This document shows positions 1 through 10,353 of a stretch of 64,000 nucleotides of DNA, in pieces. Each line of letters opens with the position of its first letter. The first letter of the stretch is position 1. A model generated the notes under the pieces. That model did not search any database and was not told the DNA's origin. It saw nothing but the letters and a program-made list of their open reading frames with translations. The position numbers and the translations under genes were made by a program. Source of the stretch: Pararge aegeria (Eukaryota; Arthropoda; Insecta; Lepidoptera; Nymphalidae); the NCBI RefSeq assembly GCF_905163445.1, contig NC_053190.1, forward strand, positions 1,986,501 through 2,050,500, given 5' to 3'.

Positions 1-117
1 AAAATATAAAAAATTATACCTATTATAAAAATCTAAAGATCGGCACATACAAACTCGGCGTTGTGTTTTTTATCGCCAAATGCAATACATAATAATTCAT
101 GAATGAATGAACTGAAA

Positions 118-266
118 GAAATTAAGCTTAACTTGCAATGTAATCTATAATTGCTGCAATTTTAATACTCCACACCAAAAAGATCTTCGGCAATGTACCC
201 TCTAGGCACGTTTTGCTCCGAAAACGGTGCATCCTCGGGAGATGTTGACTTTACAATAAATAAGTG
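118..266 (+). repeat. AAGCTT-family dispersed repeat, partial copy
   Basis: Contains the family landmarks in order: AATTAAGCTTAA-like start, ACTCCACACCAAA, GATCTTCGGCAATGTACCCT, a GCTCCGAAAACGG segment and GATGTTGACTTTACAAT. The same order recurs near 4.9, 11.8, 17.3, 26.1, 47.1 and 61.1 kb, and inverted near 3.9, 39.6, 47.7 and 63.4 kb. No coding capacity. Class unknown. Confidence 0.75.
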
Positions 267-605
267 AAAAATTTGCTAAATGTTTCGCGTTTTATACCTT
301 TCTTACCCCCAACTTATCTATCTAAGCTCCTCCCACCTCGTTATTACCTCTGAATATGTTTTATGAAGGTGAAGTTGATAAATTTATTTGTTCGTTTAGC
401 AATTCAAACCTCCCATTCTTATGTACAATAATTTCCAATTGCTCCCTCAAATCAATTTTTAAGTAACCTCGATATTATATTCTTTAAACTTATGCAAAGG
501 TAAATCTATTGTTATCTTCTTTATACATATAGATTCCGCTTTTATTTTAATTTTACAATATACCTCTCCACAAAGACAGAAGCAGAACGATATGAACGTT
601 TGATA
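267..605. other. AT-rich stretch, nothing recognised
   Basis: No motif, repeat or credible exon seen. Confidence 0.5.
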
Positions 606-700
606 AATGCATTTAGTCTCACCTCTCCAACTAGGTTCCAACTTGGAGAAACTCGTTACACCGGGGAATGGTCTTCGCTTATTTCATTTGAAACAGGATG
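606..700 (+). repeat. Dispersed repeat shared with 2304-2395 and 2655-2768
   Basis: Shares TTTAGTCTCACCTCTCCAACT, TTCCAACTTGG and a GGTCTTCGCTTATTT segment with two better copies downstream whose core is GGCTTCGCTTGTTACATTTG. Diverged; class unknown. Confidence 0.5.
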
Positions 701-931
701 GATGTTTCCAGCAATTTTATTGTATTTCCGTTTTATTTCCGACATCTAAAGACGGAAAAGATTTTAGGTATGTATAGATTAAACTGCTGTACACCTTAAA
801 ATAGCTTGTTGATTTTGCGTATGTACATTTGTCCGATTACGATTCACGAGGTTTGAGCTTGATGACCAGATAAAACCAAATTTTTGTAAGGTATTTGGTT
901 TTATTGTTAATCATTTACAGATATTATTTAA

Positions 932-1229
932 GTCGTGATAGCCTAGTGGGTAAGGCTTCGGCTTTCGTTTTGTGGAGACCGAGTTTGAGCCCCGGCACGC
1001 ATCACTAACTTTTCGGAGTTATGTGCGTTTTTAATTTAAGCAATTTAAGTGTCACTTTCTTTAAACGGTGAAGGAAAACATCGCGAGGAAACCTGTATGC
1101 CTGAGAGTTCTCCATAACGTTCTCTAGGGCGGATGAAGTTTACCAATCCGAACTTGGCCAGCGTGGTAGACTACAAGGCCTAAACCTTTTTAGTAAACCT
1201 TGTAATCGGTTGATGAGGATGATGATGTG
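932..1229 (+). mobile_element. SINE-1, near full-length tRNA-derived SINE
   Basis: The tRNA-like head carries a box A-like TAGCCTAGTGGG at about 939 and a box B-like GAGTTTGAGCCCC at 981-993. The body includes GGTGAAGGAAAACATCGCGA and GCCTGAGAGTTCTCC, and the 3' end is a GATGAGGATGATGATG tail. Partial copies of the same body lie at 2.8, 7.0, 23.2, 27.0, 30.4 and 57.5 kb. The pol III boxes and simple tail support a SINE rather than a tRNA gene. Confidence 0.8.
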
Positions 1230-1274
1230 ATCCGGCCTACTGTTAGAAAATTCTTATCAGTGATTATTATTTTT

Positions 1275-1440
1275 GACGTTTTCCCTGGTCCAGGGTTCAA
1301 TACCCCGCAGGGTAATTTAGTAATTCGTAATTTCTAACTTTGTCTGGTCTGGTGGAAAGTTTCGACCGTTGCTAGTTGGCCGTAGCCACCCTACCGATAA
1401 AGCTGTGCTGCTAAGCGATCTAGTTTTAAGACGTCAAGGT
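1275..1440 (+). mobile_element. SINE-2, partial copy
   Basis: Starts inside the tRNA-like head (box B-like GGGTTCAATACCC at 1293-1305) and runs through GTCTGGTCTGGTGG, CCACCCTACCGAT and GTGCTGCTAAGCGAT. The upstream head is missing or decayed. Confidence 0.7.
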
Positions 1441-1579
1441 TGTTGCTTAACTATTAGCTATCAACTATCTTGACAAATTTCATAGACACAGTAGATTCTT
1501 ATAAAGATGAATCTTTTTAAATAAACGTTTCCCACTTCGTCCAAATATTACTAGTCTGGCGCGTCTGTATGGTGAGGTC

Positions 1580-2010
1580 ATCAAATATGTTTTATTCATT
1601 TTGGCTTATTACAGGCACTTATGAAGCATTCATATGTATATGTTTACATAATTGTGAGGTGATGGTGATAACTACTTTCTCGAACTTAAGCCTAAAGCTA
1701 CAATGGTACCAAACCGCACTCGTCTAAGAAGAGACCACAACAAACTTTTAATTATTATTTACTTATGAAGTTACAGAAATTCACACCCAAGCTTTTGTAT
1801 CGCTTAAGTAATCCTTTATATTATAATAGGATTTTTCTATAAGCTTACGTTTTATATTAACTTTGTACTTGTTATGAGGTATCTCAAAGATTTCATTAGG
1901 TAATTTGTTATAAAATAAAACACAAAGTTGAATGAATTACTAATTTTATGTAGCCTAGTAAACTGAATAATGAGTTTATTTTTACTTTTTATTTTGTGTA
2001 AACAAGTTGG
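1580..2010 (-). pseudogene. GACTTT LINE, C-terminal and 3' UTR fragment
   Basis: On the minus strand the segment reproduces, in the same order, the C-terminal codons and 3' UTR seen at 21415-21800 and 58600-58976: a QFTRLHKISNSF-like peptide, the AAACGTAAGCTTATAGAAAA segment, then the GGTGATAACTACTTTC and GGCACTTATGAAGC blocks read inverted. It is 5'-truncated and frame-broken. A non-LTR retrotransposon relic; clade not assigned. Confidence 0.65.
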
Positions 2011-2303
2011 GGCTAAAGAAGTCTTCATTTCAAAAAACAATCTTTTAAATTTTTATTTTAAGTGTAGATGACTATACCAACTATATAGAGTAACGTATTA
2101 TTGTACCTCACCTTAAAACCGTTCCTAACTTAAATTGCTTCTGCTGTGCAATGGTTAATATTTATATCGCTTTTTTTGTCAATGGTCCAGTGCTATCTCT
2201 GGAAATCATGAAACATACCGATAAACAATCAAACGCCGTTTAAATCATGCCCTTTTCGCTGTTATAAAATGATTTTGTATTAAGTATAATATTAAAGTTC
2301 ACT

Positions 2304-2815
2304 AAATTTTGTCTCACTTATTTCCAAGTTGGTGAGGTCCGTTACAGAGTGATAATGACCTCGCTTGTTACATTTGTAACAAGACGAATGATAGTTTGTT
2401 AATACTGCATATAGCAAAAATTGAATGACACTTGCTTCAACGATGAAGGAAACCATCTTTATTTTCCTCAACACTGCATATAACTGGTTTAACTGGAACT
2501 AAGATGTCGCACTGTAATCTCTTGAAATTCTTTCCTTTATCCGTACTAGACGACGACGACTAAAAATCAAATGTCACTTTATAGATGAAGGAAACCATCT
2601 TGATTTTCCTCAATCATGACCCTTTCACTTTAGGGTAATAACGTAATGTTCACTAAATGCATTTTGTCTTACCTTCCCAACTAATTTCCAACTTGGTGAA
2701 GTTGGTTACAGAGCGGTTGGTAATGGCTTCGCTTGTTACATTTGTACCAAGACGAATGCTTGTTAGAATGTTGCTTTGTTAACACCGAATTTAACTGGTT
2801 TGCAAACTAAGATCT
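2304..2815 (+). repeat. Locally duplicated repeat, two units about 350 bp apart
   Basis: Unit 1 (2304-2480) and unit 2 (2655-2815) share TTCCAACTTGGTGA-like, GTTACAGAG, CTTCGCTTGTTACATTTGTA and AAGACGAATG blocks followed by an AACTGGTTT block. A second motif, GATGAAGGAAACCATCTT, also occurs twice (near 2442 and 2585). No coding potential seen. Confidence 0.6.
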
Positions 2816-2842
2816 ATATAATTTTTGCATATATATTTAGTC

Positions 2843-2957
2843 CACCAAGCCGCACTGGGCCAACGTGGTTGACAGCGGCCTTAACCCCTTCTTATTGTGG
2901 GAGGAGACCCGTGCTCTGTAGTAGCCCGTAAAGGATTAATGTGATGATTATGATATG
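2843..2957 (+). mobile_element. SINE-1, 3' part
   Basis: Carries the SINE-1 3' landmarks CCGCACTGGGCCAACGTGG, GGCCTTAACCCCTTC, GGAGGAGACCCGTGC and a degenerate ATGATTATGAT tail. Confidence 0.75.
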
Positions 2958-3890
2958 TATTAAAGATATACTCGTATATACTTTATAATATCATAAGTTT
3001 ATTTTTGCCACACCCACGTATTTCCTCGCACGTCCTAAGGTTGACTGGAAAATGTTTTAGCATTAAGTACGTGTTTTGTCAACCATTGTTTAGTGTGCCA
3101 TTAAGAGTTTAAAAAAAAAGACAGTTTCGCATAAAATAATATACAATTTCCAAATACTTCACAAACTAACATAACTTTATAAAACCAGCGCATACTGTTA
3201 ATCAGTCTTACGCTAAGCCGTAAAATCACGAAGGAAATTGCAATAAACACATTATAATAAATCCCTTGTAATTGTTTCGCATTTCGAAAATGTAAAACAG
3301 TAATTCAAAACATAAACACTAAACTTTACAACGTGCGATTGTGAATCTTATTTCTTTGGTAATAATGACATGCGTCGACACACTTGACCACAAAGTGTAC
3401 GCAATAAACACACTTAAAACCTATCACACTAAGCTTTTATTGCAATGCAACTAAATTCCATTTGTGCAAACTATATATTACAGTCGATACTTTGCAATTT
3501 TGAACTTTATACTTTTGCTGATAAAGTTCAATTTTTCCGTTCAGTTATGCGTTACAATATTTTTAGCTCGGTTGCATAAAGCAAGGCTGACGTCACACGG
3601 TGCGATAACAACCGCCCTGTTTTCAATTACACGTAATTGCGGTTAGGGCTGTAATAACAGAACGTAGCAATTTTGCTGGGAACATAAATAATGCATTTTT
3701 TTTTATTTCCTAACGATTGTTGCCGACAGCTTTTGTAATTGCTGGTATCTGTAATTTGTGGTTAAAGTACGATTGTAAGTGTTGATTAAATATGCTACAT
3801 TATTGGTATACAATGGTATATTTGTTGGTACGTCTGTTGCTTTACCTTGATAGTAAAACCACTACGTATCTTAATTTGCTGAGCTATGGC
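2958..3890. other. AT-rich stretch, nothing recognised
   Basis: Short open frames exist (for example 3464-3646 on the plus strand), but they have no recognisable domain and no support from neighbours. Confidence 0.5.
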
Positions 3891-3893
3891 TAA

Positions 3894-4010
3894 GGATGCT
3901 CCGATGTTGAAGCGAAACGTGCGTGGAGAGTAATTTTTGGGAGATCTGTTTGGTGTAGGATATAAAAATTGAAGATATTATAAACTGCACTGTACAGATT
4001 TTGCAATGTA
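3894..4010 (-). repeat. AAGCTT-family repeat, partial, inverted
   Basis: Plus strand reads GATGCTCCGATGTTGAAGCG, AAACGTGCGTGGAGAG, AGATCTGTTTGGTGTAGGAT and ATTATAAACTGCAC, the reverse order of the family. Confidence 0.7.
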
Positions 4011-4890
4011 AAAAACACTAGAAACCTCTGCTGTCATCCGTTAAAAAGAGTCCGATTATAATAAGGTTTCACATACGATTAGGGCACGTGAGAAAACCAA
4101 TGTGAGTGTGTTTATCGACCGAAAAAACAATAAAAACGAAGAAATATTTTGCTGTATTTTTGTAAACATGAAAGATTACTGAAAGGGACGGACACTTTTT
4201 CTCGTTTATTTTGTAAAGGACAGGTACCAAGAATCATCGATCCATATTCTACTAAAGTACGACCAATTTTACGCAAAACAAATGTCATCAAACAAATGAC
4301 AGGTCGTAAACATTTTAGATGAGGTTAGGTTCGGTTATTTTAGTATTTCTCGGGTTAAATTCTTTTAAATTTTTAAAGGAAGCTAAAATTAAATTTATTC
4401 TAATTTTTGCAGAAGATAGTGTTTGAATGTTGTTCACCGCTTCACTTAGCGAACGGTCTGACATTTGTTTGTTTACATTTAATCCGCGGATAAATTGGCC
4501 ACACTTTGTGCTTATTTTATTATTGATCGACGATCGTGTCATGACACAGCCCTAGACGAAAGCGGGGTTCAGGTGGCATGAAATTAATAACTGTTTTTTT
4601 TCATTTCAGGTAAGTAAGAACTCCACATCATAGTGCAAAGTTAACTACAACAGTGAGTCAAATTAATTTTCAATAGCACTGCTGGTGTAATTCATTATTT
4701 GCTTGTTTGCTAACCTGTCTGTCGAATTTGGGAGAGCAAATATTGTGTTAGGCAACACACACACTTGAGACCGCCCAGACGTTGGACAAACGTTTGGCTG
4801 AATGCTGAAGGCAAATTGGATCCAACGCGAGATTTTGTGACGTCCACAATATTATTTTTTATTTAGATCGTAAAACTGACTGTCAACGGC
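4011..4890. other. AT-rich stretch, nothing recognised
   Basis: No confident feature. The minus-strand frame at 4315-4542 has no recognisable motif. Confidence 0.5.
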
Positions 4891-4892
4891 TC

Positions 4893-5080
4893 ACATTTTG
4901 GATAGAAGCAGGCGTAACAGGAGAATCTGTGTGGTGTTATTTATAATATCTTCAATCTTTATACTCCACACCAAACAGATTTTCGGTGATGTACTCTCTA
5001 CGCGATGTTGACTCTCTACTATGAACAATTGTTATCTTAACAATAATTGTTCATGGCAAATTAAGCTTGATTTTCGTTGT
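4893..5080 (+). repeat. AAGCTT-family repeat with palindromic centre
   Basis: Begins with the outer-end motif TTGGATAGAAGCAGGCGTAAC, continues with AGGAGAATCTGTGTGG, CTCCACACCAAACAGAT and CTCTCTACGCGATGTTGACT, and then has TGAACAATTGTTA...TAACAATAATTGTTCA, an inverted repeat near 5020-5054, followed by another AATTAAGCTTGA end. Confidence 0.75.
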
Positions 5081-5655
5081 AGTCAACTGTGTATAGTAAA
5101 CTTCTTTTTTTATTTAGACGTTTACAAGTTCAATTTAAAAGGTATAAAACATAAACTCTTAAGAGTTTTACTTCATGAGTTTTTATTGTTATTATTGGTT
5201 GTATTTGTCATTGTGTATACAATTGTGCCTACGCGATGCAAACGTAGCATGAACATTCATTGGTTCCCTACGGCTCTTGTAAACAGCTAAAATAAAATTA
5301 TAAATTAAAGTTTTAGAACACAAAAGAAAATACTTAAAACTTAACAGTTAACTATTTTATACTTAAGCTTAACACTAGGTATGCTATCGATGAAGACATC
5401 TTTACTATCGCGAAAGCAATTTGCAAGAAATTGCATTTGATACATAGAACTATGTAGATGAAGTATTATTCTTGTATTTGTACAATTAATTAATCGCCGT
5501 GGCATGTAAATGTAAACCTTACTTTTTAAATTTTATGGGACGAAAAATGGATAAAGTTATAAGAATAAGTTAAACAATAAAAATCTATTCTCTTTTTTTG
5601 AACGTTGAACAGGTGGTATTATTTATTATTCATTACTGGTACATCCATTACCATC
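5081..5655. other. AT-rich stretch, nothing recognised
   Basis: The plus-strand frame 5021-5290 starts inside the AAGCTT repeat and is unlikely to be a gene. Confidence 0.5.
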
Positions 5656-5657
5656 AT

Positions 5658-5842
5658 ACAAAAGGCATACCGCCTAGTAATTTAGCTTTCCAGTGTAATG
5701 CCACATAGAAACTGACCAGGGGTTTTAATATTACAACTTTCATAACCCTATCAGTTAAGCCCGCTACCATCTTAACCTACTTCATTTCTTACCACCAGAT
5801 CAGGTTGAAGTCAAGGGCTATTTAGAAGTGCAAAAAAAGGTT
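5658..5842 (+). mobile_element. SINE-2, 3' part (diverged)
   Basis: Carries AATTTAGCTTTCCAGTG, AGTTAAGCCCGCTACCATCT, CTTACCACCAGATCAG and GAAGTCAAGGGCTA, the SINE-2 tail order. Confidence 0.7.
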
Positions 5843-6115
5843 ATAGTGAACTTACAGATTCATCTGGTTGGTTTGGAATGGTTGGTTGGTCTTCCATCCA
5901 ATTTGCACTACTGTTCTGTATGAACCAAATAGCTTGAGTTACTGCCAGCAACAACTAACAGCAATATAAATAAGAACAGGCAAGCCCCGCGAGCACGCCC
6001 GCTCATTATCGGTAACGACCGTATCTACCACAGTTTCACTGTGCCATACATTAGAACCATTAGCGTTCTGAATCATTACGCATCACGCTTATTGGAAAAC
6101 GGTGTACCTACTGCT
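5843..6115 (+). repeat. Duplicated segment, copy 1
   Basis: Direct duplicate of 6641-6900. The best block, 5925-6056, differs from 6727-6858 at about two positions over 132 bp. It contains a TATA-like AATATAAATAAGAACAGG and a GC-richer block CCCCGCGAGCACGCCCGCTC. No open frame or known family recognised. Confidence 0.8.
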
Positions 6116-6409
6116 CTATTTATTTTATGGAAGAGTAAATTATTTTCTACGTAATTTTGGAGGTCAATGGAAAATGTCATTTAAAACACAAAACTGCGGG
6201 TCGTTTTTTTTTTCTTTTCCGCATTTTTTTCGCATCGATTTTAACAGCGTAACGCTGGCTTGTTGGTGAGGCTCGGAATGGGGCTCTGCCAGGAAGAGTT
6301 ACGGGTCGGTGCTATGCGAATTCGAGCTGTAATTCATTTTCCTTTCAAGGTGCAGGTGACCCTTCCTTCCACTATCGTTGACAGTACTAAATAAATTTTG
6401 TACTATGTA

Positions 6410-6640
6410 GTGTTGTTTCTGAATTTGCTCTGATCTTGTCTGGTTGAAGCTTTGGCCTTGGCTGGTTACCATCAAACCTACAAAAACGTGCGTCCGTACC
6501 GTCAAGTGATTTAGCGTTCCGGTGCGGTTTTAATGTAGCTTTCATACCCTAACAGGTAAGCCCGCGACCATGTTAAATTGCATGATTACTTACTACCAGA
6601 TCAGATTGAAGTCAAGGGCTAACTAGAAGTCGAATAAAAC
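6410..6640 (+). mobile_element. SINE-2, partial copy
   Basis: Carries GTCTGGTTGAAGCTTTGGCC, GTGATTTAGCGTTCCGGTG, AACAGGTAAGCCCGCGACCA and TTGAAGTCAAGGGCTAACTAG. It precedes the second duplicated segment just as the 5658-5842 copy precedes the first. Confidence 0.75.
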
Positions 6641-6900
6641 AGTTATACTGAATTTCCAGATTCATCTGGTCGGTTTTGATTGGTTGGTTGGTCTTCCATC
6701 CAATTTGCACCACTGTTTCGCATGATCCAAATAGCTTGAGTTACTGCCAGCAACAACTAACAGCAATATAAATAAGAACAGGTAAGCCCCGCGAACACGC
6801 CCGCTCATTATCGGTAACGACCGTATCTACCACAGTTTCACTGTGCCATACATTAGAATCATTTCGTATCACGTTTATTGGGAAACGTTGTACCTATTGT
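6641..6900 (+). repeat. Duplicated segment, copy 2
   Basis: Copy of 5843-6115 offset by about 802 bp. Both copies directly follow a SINE-2 tail, so the SINE and the segment probably duplicated together. Confidence 0.8.
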
Positions 6901-6937
6901 ACCTAAAAACGACAGGGTGTTATAAGTTTGACGTTTC

Positions 6938-6992
6938 TGTGTGTGTCTCTGTGTGTGTATGTTTGTGTGTGTGTGTGTGTGTGTGTTGGTGT
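6938..6992 (+). repeat. (GT)n microsatellite
   Basis: Interrupted GT dinucleotide run, longest pure tract about 20 bp near 6966-6986. The open frame across it is a low-complexity artefact. Confidence 0.95.
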
Positions 6993-7017
6993 GCTCCCGA
7001 ACGGATGTACCTGATTA

Positions 7018-7203
7018 CGCGGAACTCTCAGGTATGCATGTTTCCTCACGATGTTTTCCTTCACCGTTGAAGCAAGTGATATTATTTGATATTATTAATT
7101 GCTAAAAACGCACACAAGTCAGAAAATTTGTAGGGCGAGCTGGGATTCGTACTCGGCTCCGCAAAAGTGAAGTCGCAGTCCTACCCACTGGGGTAACCCA
7201 TTA
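7018..7203 (-). mobile_element. SINE-1, inverted copy
   Basis: Plus strand shows ACTCTCAGGTATGCATG, TGTTTTCCTTCACCGTTGAA, AAACGCACACAAG, GGGATTCGTACTCGG and CCTACCCACTGGGGTAA, the reverse of the SINE-1 body and tRNA head. Confidence 0.8.
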
Positions 7204-7299
7204 CAAGCCCGGTAATGATTTCAGTTAATAATTTTTTTCTTATCGATTTCCTTAAAAAAATACTAAAAGTGCCGTAACTGTTAACTATAATACATCTTA

Positions 7300-7572
7300 T
7301 CTTAATATATATAAATCTCCTGTCACGATGTTTGTCCGCGATGGACTCCTAAACTACTTAACAATTTTAAATTAAATTGGCACACCGTGAGCAGTCTGGT
7401 CCAACTTAAGAGATAGGATAGCTTAGATATTTCATTATAGTCGCAATTTTATTTTATTGCAAATTATTTGTCTATAATTAATTGGCAGTCACATGTACTC
7501 ATTTAAGGCTTAGCGATACTGAATACGATAAAAACAAAATCAGACGCAGACGAAGTCGCGGGCAACAGCTCG
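7300..7572 (+). mobile_element. Helitron-like non-autonomous unit, copy 1
   Basis: Starts A|TCTTAATATATATAAAT and ends with the near-terminal hairpin region GCAGACGAAGTCGCGG followed by CAACAGCTCG|T. Helitrons usually start TC, end CTRR after a short hairpin and insert between A and T; this copy has CTCG where the inverted partner has CTAG. The hairpin pairs CGC..GAC with GTC..GCG. No rep/helicase coding. Confidence 0.6.
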
Positions 7573-7809
7573 TGTAATTATAAAATGCACCTTGTATTTC
7601 ACGCTTACATTGTGCGCATTAAGGCTTTAATTACAATAATTTGACAGCAACGTTAAATACGTCAACGATTGTTGGAATAAAACAACGTTTAAATAGTCAG
7701 TTGTAACACGAAACTGCCAAAGCGCTGCGGTTTAGCGTATTAACGTCGAACTGATTTATAATATTCATCGTTTCGTTCGATGCTGTTTGAAAAGGTATTA
7801 ATTAAATAA

Positions 7810-7927
7810 AATAAATAAATAAACTACGACAATACACACATCGCCATCTAGTCCCCAAAGTAAGCGTAGCTTGTGTTATGGGTACTAAGGTAACTGATGA
7901 GTAATATACATAAATACTTATAATATA
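7810..7927 (-). mobile_element. SINE-3 (Metulj-like), tail only
   Basis: Plus strand carries ACTACGACAATACACACATC, GCCATCTAGTCCCCAAAGTA, AGCGTAGCTTGTGTTATGGG and ATACATAAATACTTATAATA. It stops exactly at the CTAG end of the next Helitron-like unit. Confidence 0.85.
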
Positions 7928-8220
7928 CTAGCTGTTGCCCGCGACTTCGTCTGCGTTTGATTTTGTTTTTAAAGTATTCAGTATCGCTAAGCCTTAAATG
8001 AGTATAGTAGTATATATATATAACATGTAACTGTCAATTAATTATAGACAAAAAAATTGCAATAAAATAAAATTGCGACTATAATTAAAGATCTAAGCTA
8101 CCCTATCTCTTAAGACGGACCAGACTGCTCACGGAGTGCCAATTTAATTTAAAATCGGTTAAGTAGTTTAAGAGTCCATCGCGGACAAACATCGTGACAG
8201 GAGATTTATATATATTAAGA
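7928..8220 (-). mobile_element. Helitron-like non-autonomous unit, copy 2 (inverted)
   Basis: On the minus strand it runs A|TCTTAATATATATAAAT ... CGCAGACGAAGTCGCGGG ... CAACAGCTAG|T. Same unit as 7300-7572 in opposite orientation, with intact TC and CTAG termini and A/T flanks. Confidence 0.65.
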
Positions 8221-8411
8221 TTAATTGAGCTTTGAGAGGTGGTTATTTAAGGTAAATTGCCGCATAGCATTTTATTTGCGTTCCGTACACGAAGGTAATG
8301 GCCTTACCTACATAGCCTCTGTAAATATGGCCTCCAAGCTGCTTAGACTATTTCTACGTTTACCACGAGATATATGATGTCGCATTACTGTGTCTATTCT
8401 TTATTTAACTG

Positions 8412-8668
8412 TATCGCTGGCACAGGCGGTGAGCGCAGTGGTTTTAAGTTGGAAGTCCCGGGTTGGTAAGAGGCATTTTGGAATTTATAATTTCTGAATT
8501 TTCTCTGGCCTAATTTGGCTTCGACTGTTGCTAAAGACGTGCTGCTAACCATACAATTAGGGTTATAGGGTTAATAGAACTGCCATACCCCTAAAAGGTT
8601 AGCGTGAGTTTACTAACAGGTGAGATTGCAGTCAAGGGTTACCTAGTAGTATAGACGAAATGCTACAC
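8412..8668 (+). mobile_element. SINE-2, diverged copy
   Basis: Head-like GTGAGCGCAGTGGTTTTAAG and AAGTCCCGGGTTGG, body TTCTCTGGCCTAATTTGGC and GACGTGCTGCTAACC, tail GGTGAGATTGCAGTCAAGGG. Confidence 0.75.
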
Positions 8669-8682
8669 CATTGTCTATTTCT

Positions 8683-8760
8683 TAAAGTCAAAGTCAAAGT
8701 CAAAAATATCTTTATTCAAGTAGGCCCACAGGTGGCACTTTTGATGCGTACTTAGAAAAA
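8683..8760 (-). mobile_element. GACTTT LINE, extreme 3' end
   Basis: Plus strand starts with three AAAGTC units, then AAAAATATCTTTATTCAAGT, AGGCCCACAGGTGGCACTTT and TGATGCGTACTTAG. It is the reverse of the 3' end seen at 38473 and 58976. Confidence 0.85.
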
Positions 8761-8805
8761 ATTGGTCGCCAATCAGTCGTTAGATTAATTCAAGTCACGA
8801 TTATG

Positions 8806-8850
8806 TTGAACATGCTTGCCACTGGACCAACGAGGCAGTCAAAGATGGAA
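8806..8850 (-). mobile_element. SINE-4 tRNA-like head fragment
   Basis: Minus strand reads GACTGCCTCGTTGGTCCAGT then GGCAAGCATGTTCAAC; the same head with box B is at 11296-11375. Confidence 0.55.
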
Positions 8851-8898
8851 ATAAAAAAACTCCGCCCGATTAAAAACCTAACATACCAACCCAACTGA

Positions 8899-9088
8899 TC
8901 CTACTAATATTATAAATGTAAAACTGTGGATGTTTGTTACTCAATCACGCAAAAACGGCTTAACGGATTTGGATGAAATTTAGCATGCAAGTAGCATTAG
9001 GCATGGAAAAGAACATAGGCTACCTTTTATCCCGATTCCTTAAGAAGTTCCTGAGAGAAAATAGTAATTTTTCTACCAGCGAAGCTAG
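8899..9088 (+). mobile_element. Helitron-like non-autonomous unit, second family
   Basis: A|TCCTACTAATATTATAAATG at the left, GCGAAGCTAG|T at the right, 190 bp. The interior has CACGCAAAAACGGC, GGATTTGGATGAAATTT and ACATAGGCTACCTTTTATCC, a sequence widespread in arthropod genomes. No obvious terminal hairpin, so the class assignment is tentative. Confidence 0.45.
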
Positions 9089-9092
9089 TAAA

Positions 9093-9850
9093 GCCATAAA
9101 TTTAAAATTTTGAAAACCCTTTACTTCCATTATAATGTTCATTATTCTACAAGTCAAGCCCTTTCATTTGATACACATATTGAGGGAGTTGAAAAAAAAT
9201 TGTAATCCGCCATTTTGGGGCGCCGGTCATCTAGGACCGATTTCATCAAACACAATTTAAGAACACTTAAGATTAATTACCCTCTTAAACAAAAGAAAAA
9301 AAAACCACCATAATCGTTTCATCCGACACACATGTGTACACATATACACACACTCAGACTTATAACGCAAAGTCGTTTTTGCGTCGGGGGTTAAAAATAC
9401 AAGTTAATATGCAAATTGAATGTTTCCCTTTAAACTTTGACAAAGTAACTTAAAGTTTTGTCCAGCGTTATTAGCGCTTACTTGGCTACGGTTTTGAGTT
9501 TAAATAATTTTGTGGACCACTTCGGGTAAATACACTCCGCGGAACGAAAGTTTCCCTAAAAATATAAGTTTGCCCCGTAACTCTTTGTGCGCCTAGAGTT
9601 TTATGAGTATGAATTAAAAATTTATGCTCGGGAAAGGAGCACTTTAATAGAATTGGAACTTTTTTTCAAACAGTGGCGTAGTTACATTCTTTTTAAATTG
9701 GAAATGGATTTAAAATTGGAATATCTGGTACGTACTCTAAAGCTGGATTTGTTTGCCGGATTAAAACTGGCCCCTACCGAACTGATGGCTGGAAACGTAC
9801 CATTTAAAAACAACGGGCTTTTAACGATTATTATCACATGTTTTTTTCCT
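9093..9850. other. Nothing recognised
   Basis: A 95-codon frame at 9587-9874 starts with GTG rather than ATG, shows no domain and is rich in simple AT codons; treated as chance. Confidence 0.5.
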
Positions 9851-9852
9851 AT

Positions 9853-9926
9853 TCCACTAAGAGTTAGCCCTTAACTGCATAATACAGTTAAAGATAGTAG
9901 CGGGCTAACCTGTGAGGCATATGGTA
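9853..9926 (-). mobile_element. SINE-2 tail fragment, inverted
   Basis: Plus strand AGAGTTAGCCCTTAACTGCA and AGCGGGCTAACCTGTGAGG are the reversed SINE-2 tail blocks. Confidence 0.6.
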
Positions 9927-9949
9927 ATTAACACACTAAAAGCTACACA

Positions 9950-10250
9950 AGAAAAGAGACACAAAATTAAGGTCAGAGGCGAAAGCAATCGATGCACGTA
10001 GCATACGCAAACAAACTAAAGTAGAAATGGGCGAGACACGTGGCGCGCCACACAGATCACAGGTGCACCAAAACAGTTGGAGAGGTCCGCCAGGCAAGCG
10101 CTACAGAGGCAGACCGTGAACTTGATGGAATGATAATATTGCGAAAACCGCGGATCCACAATGGATCCAAATTGATCAGGATATAGATGGCAAGTCTTGG
10201 AGGAGGTCTTCACCGGAGAGGGTTCCTGATACATCCTAATAGTTAAATTA
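9950..10250 (+). pseudogene. RTE-like LINE, C-terminal fragment
   Basis: Across shifting frames the translation gives WARHVARHTD, a GKRYRGRP stretch, then NRGSTMDPN and WQVLEEVFTGEGS, the order of the basic C-terminal tail of RTE-type endonuclease/reverse transcriptases. It has several stops and frame changes. The following 80 bp are an AT-rich 3' UTR with AATAAA-like signals. Confidence 0.6.
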
Positions 10251-10353
10251 ATAAATTAGGCAGTACATAAATAATTATAGTTGTATAAGTTAAGTTTCGG
10301 AAATTTATAAGGCTTAAATAAATTAATAAAAAGTTGTCAGTAGGGTGGTGTAG

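Noticed and set aside
6843..7070. Cysteine/valine-rich small protein
   Set aside because: The frame is created by the GT microsatellite and an inverted SINE-1.
9587..9874. 95-codon plus-strand frame
   Set aside because: It starts with GTG, is AT-biased and shows no domain; the end runs into an inverted SINE-2 tail.
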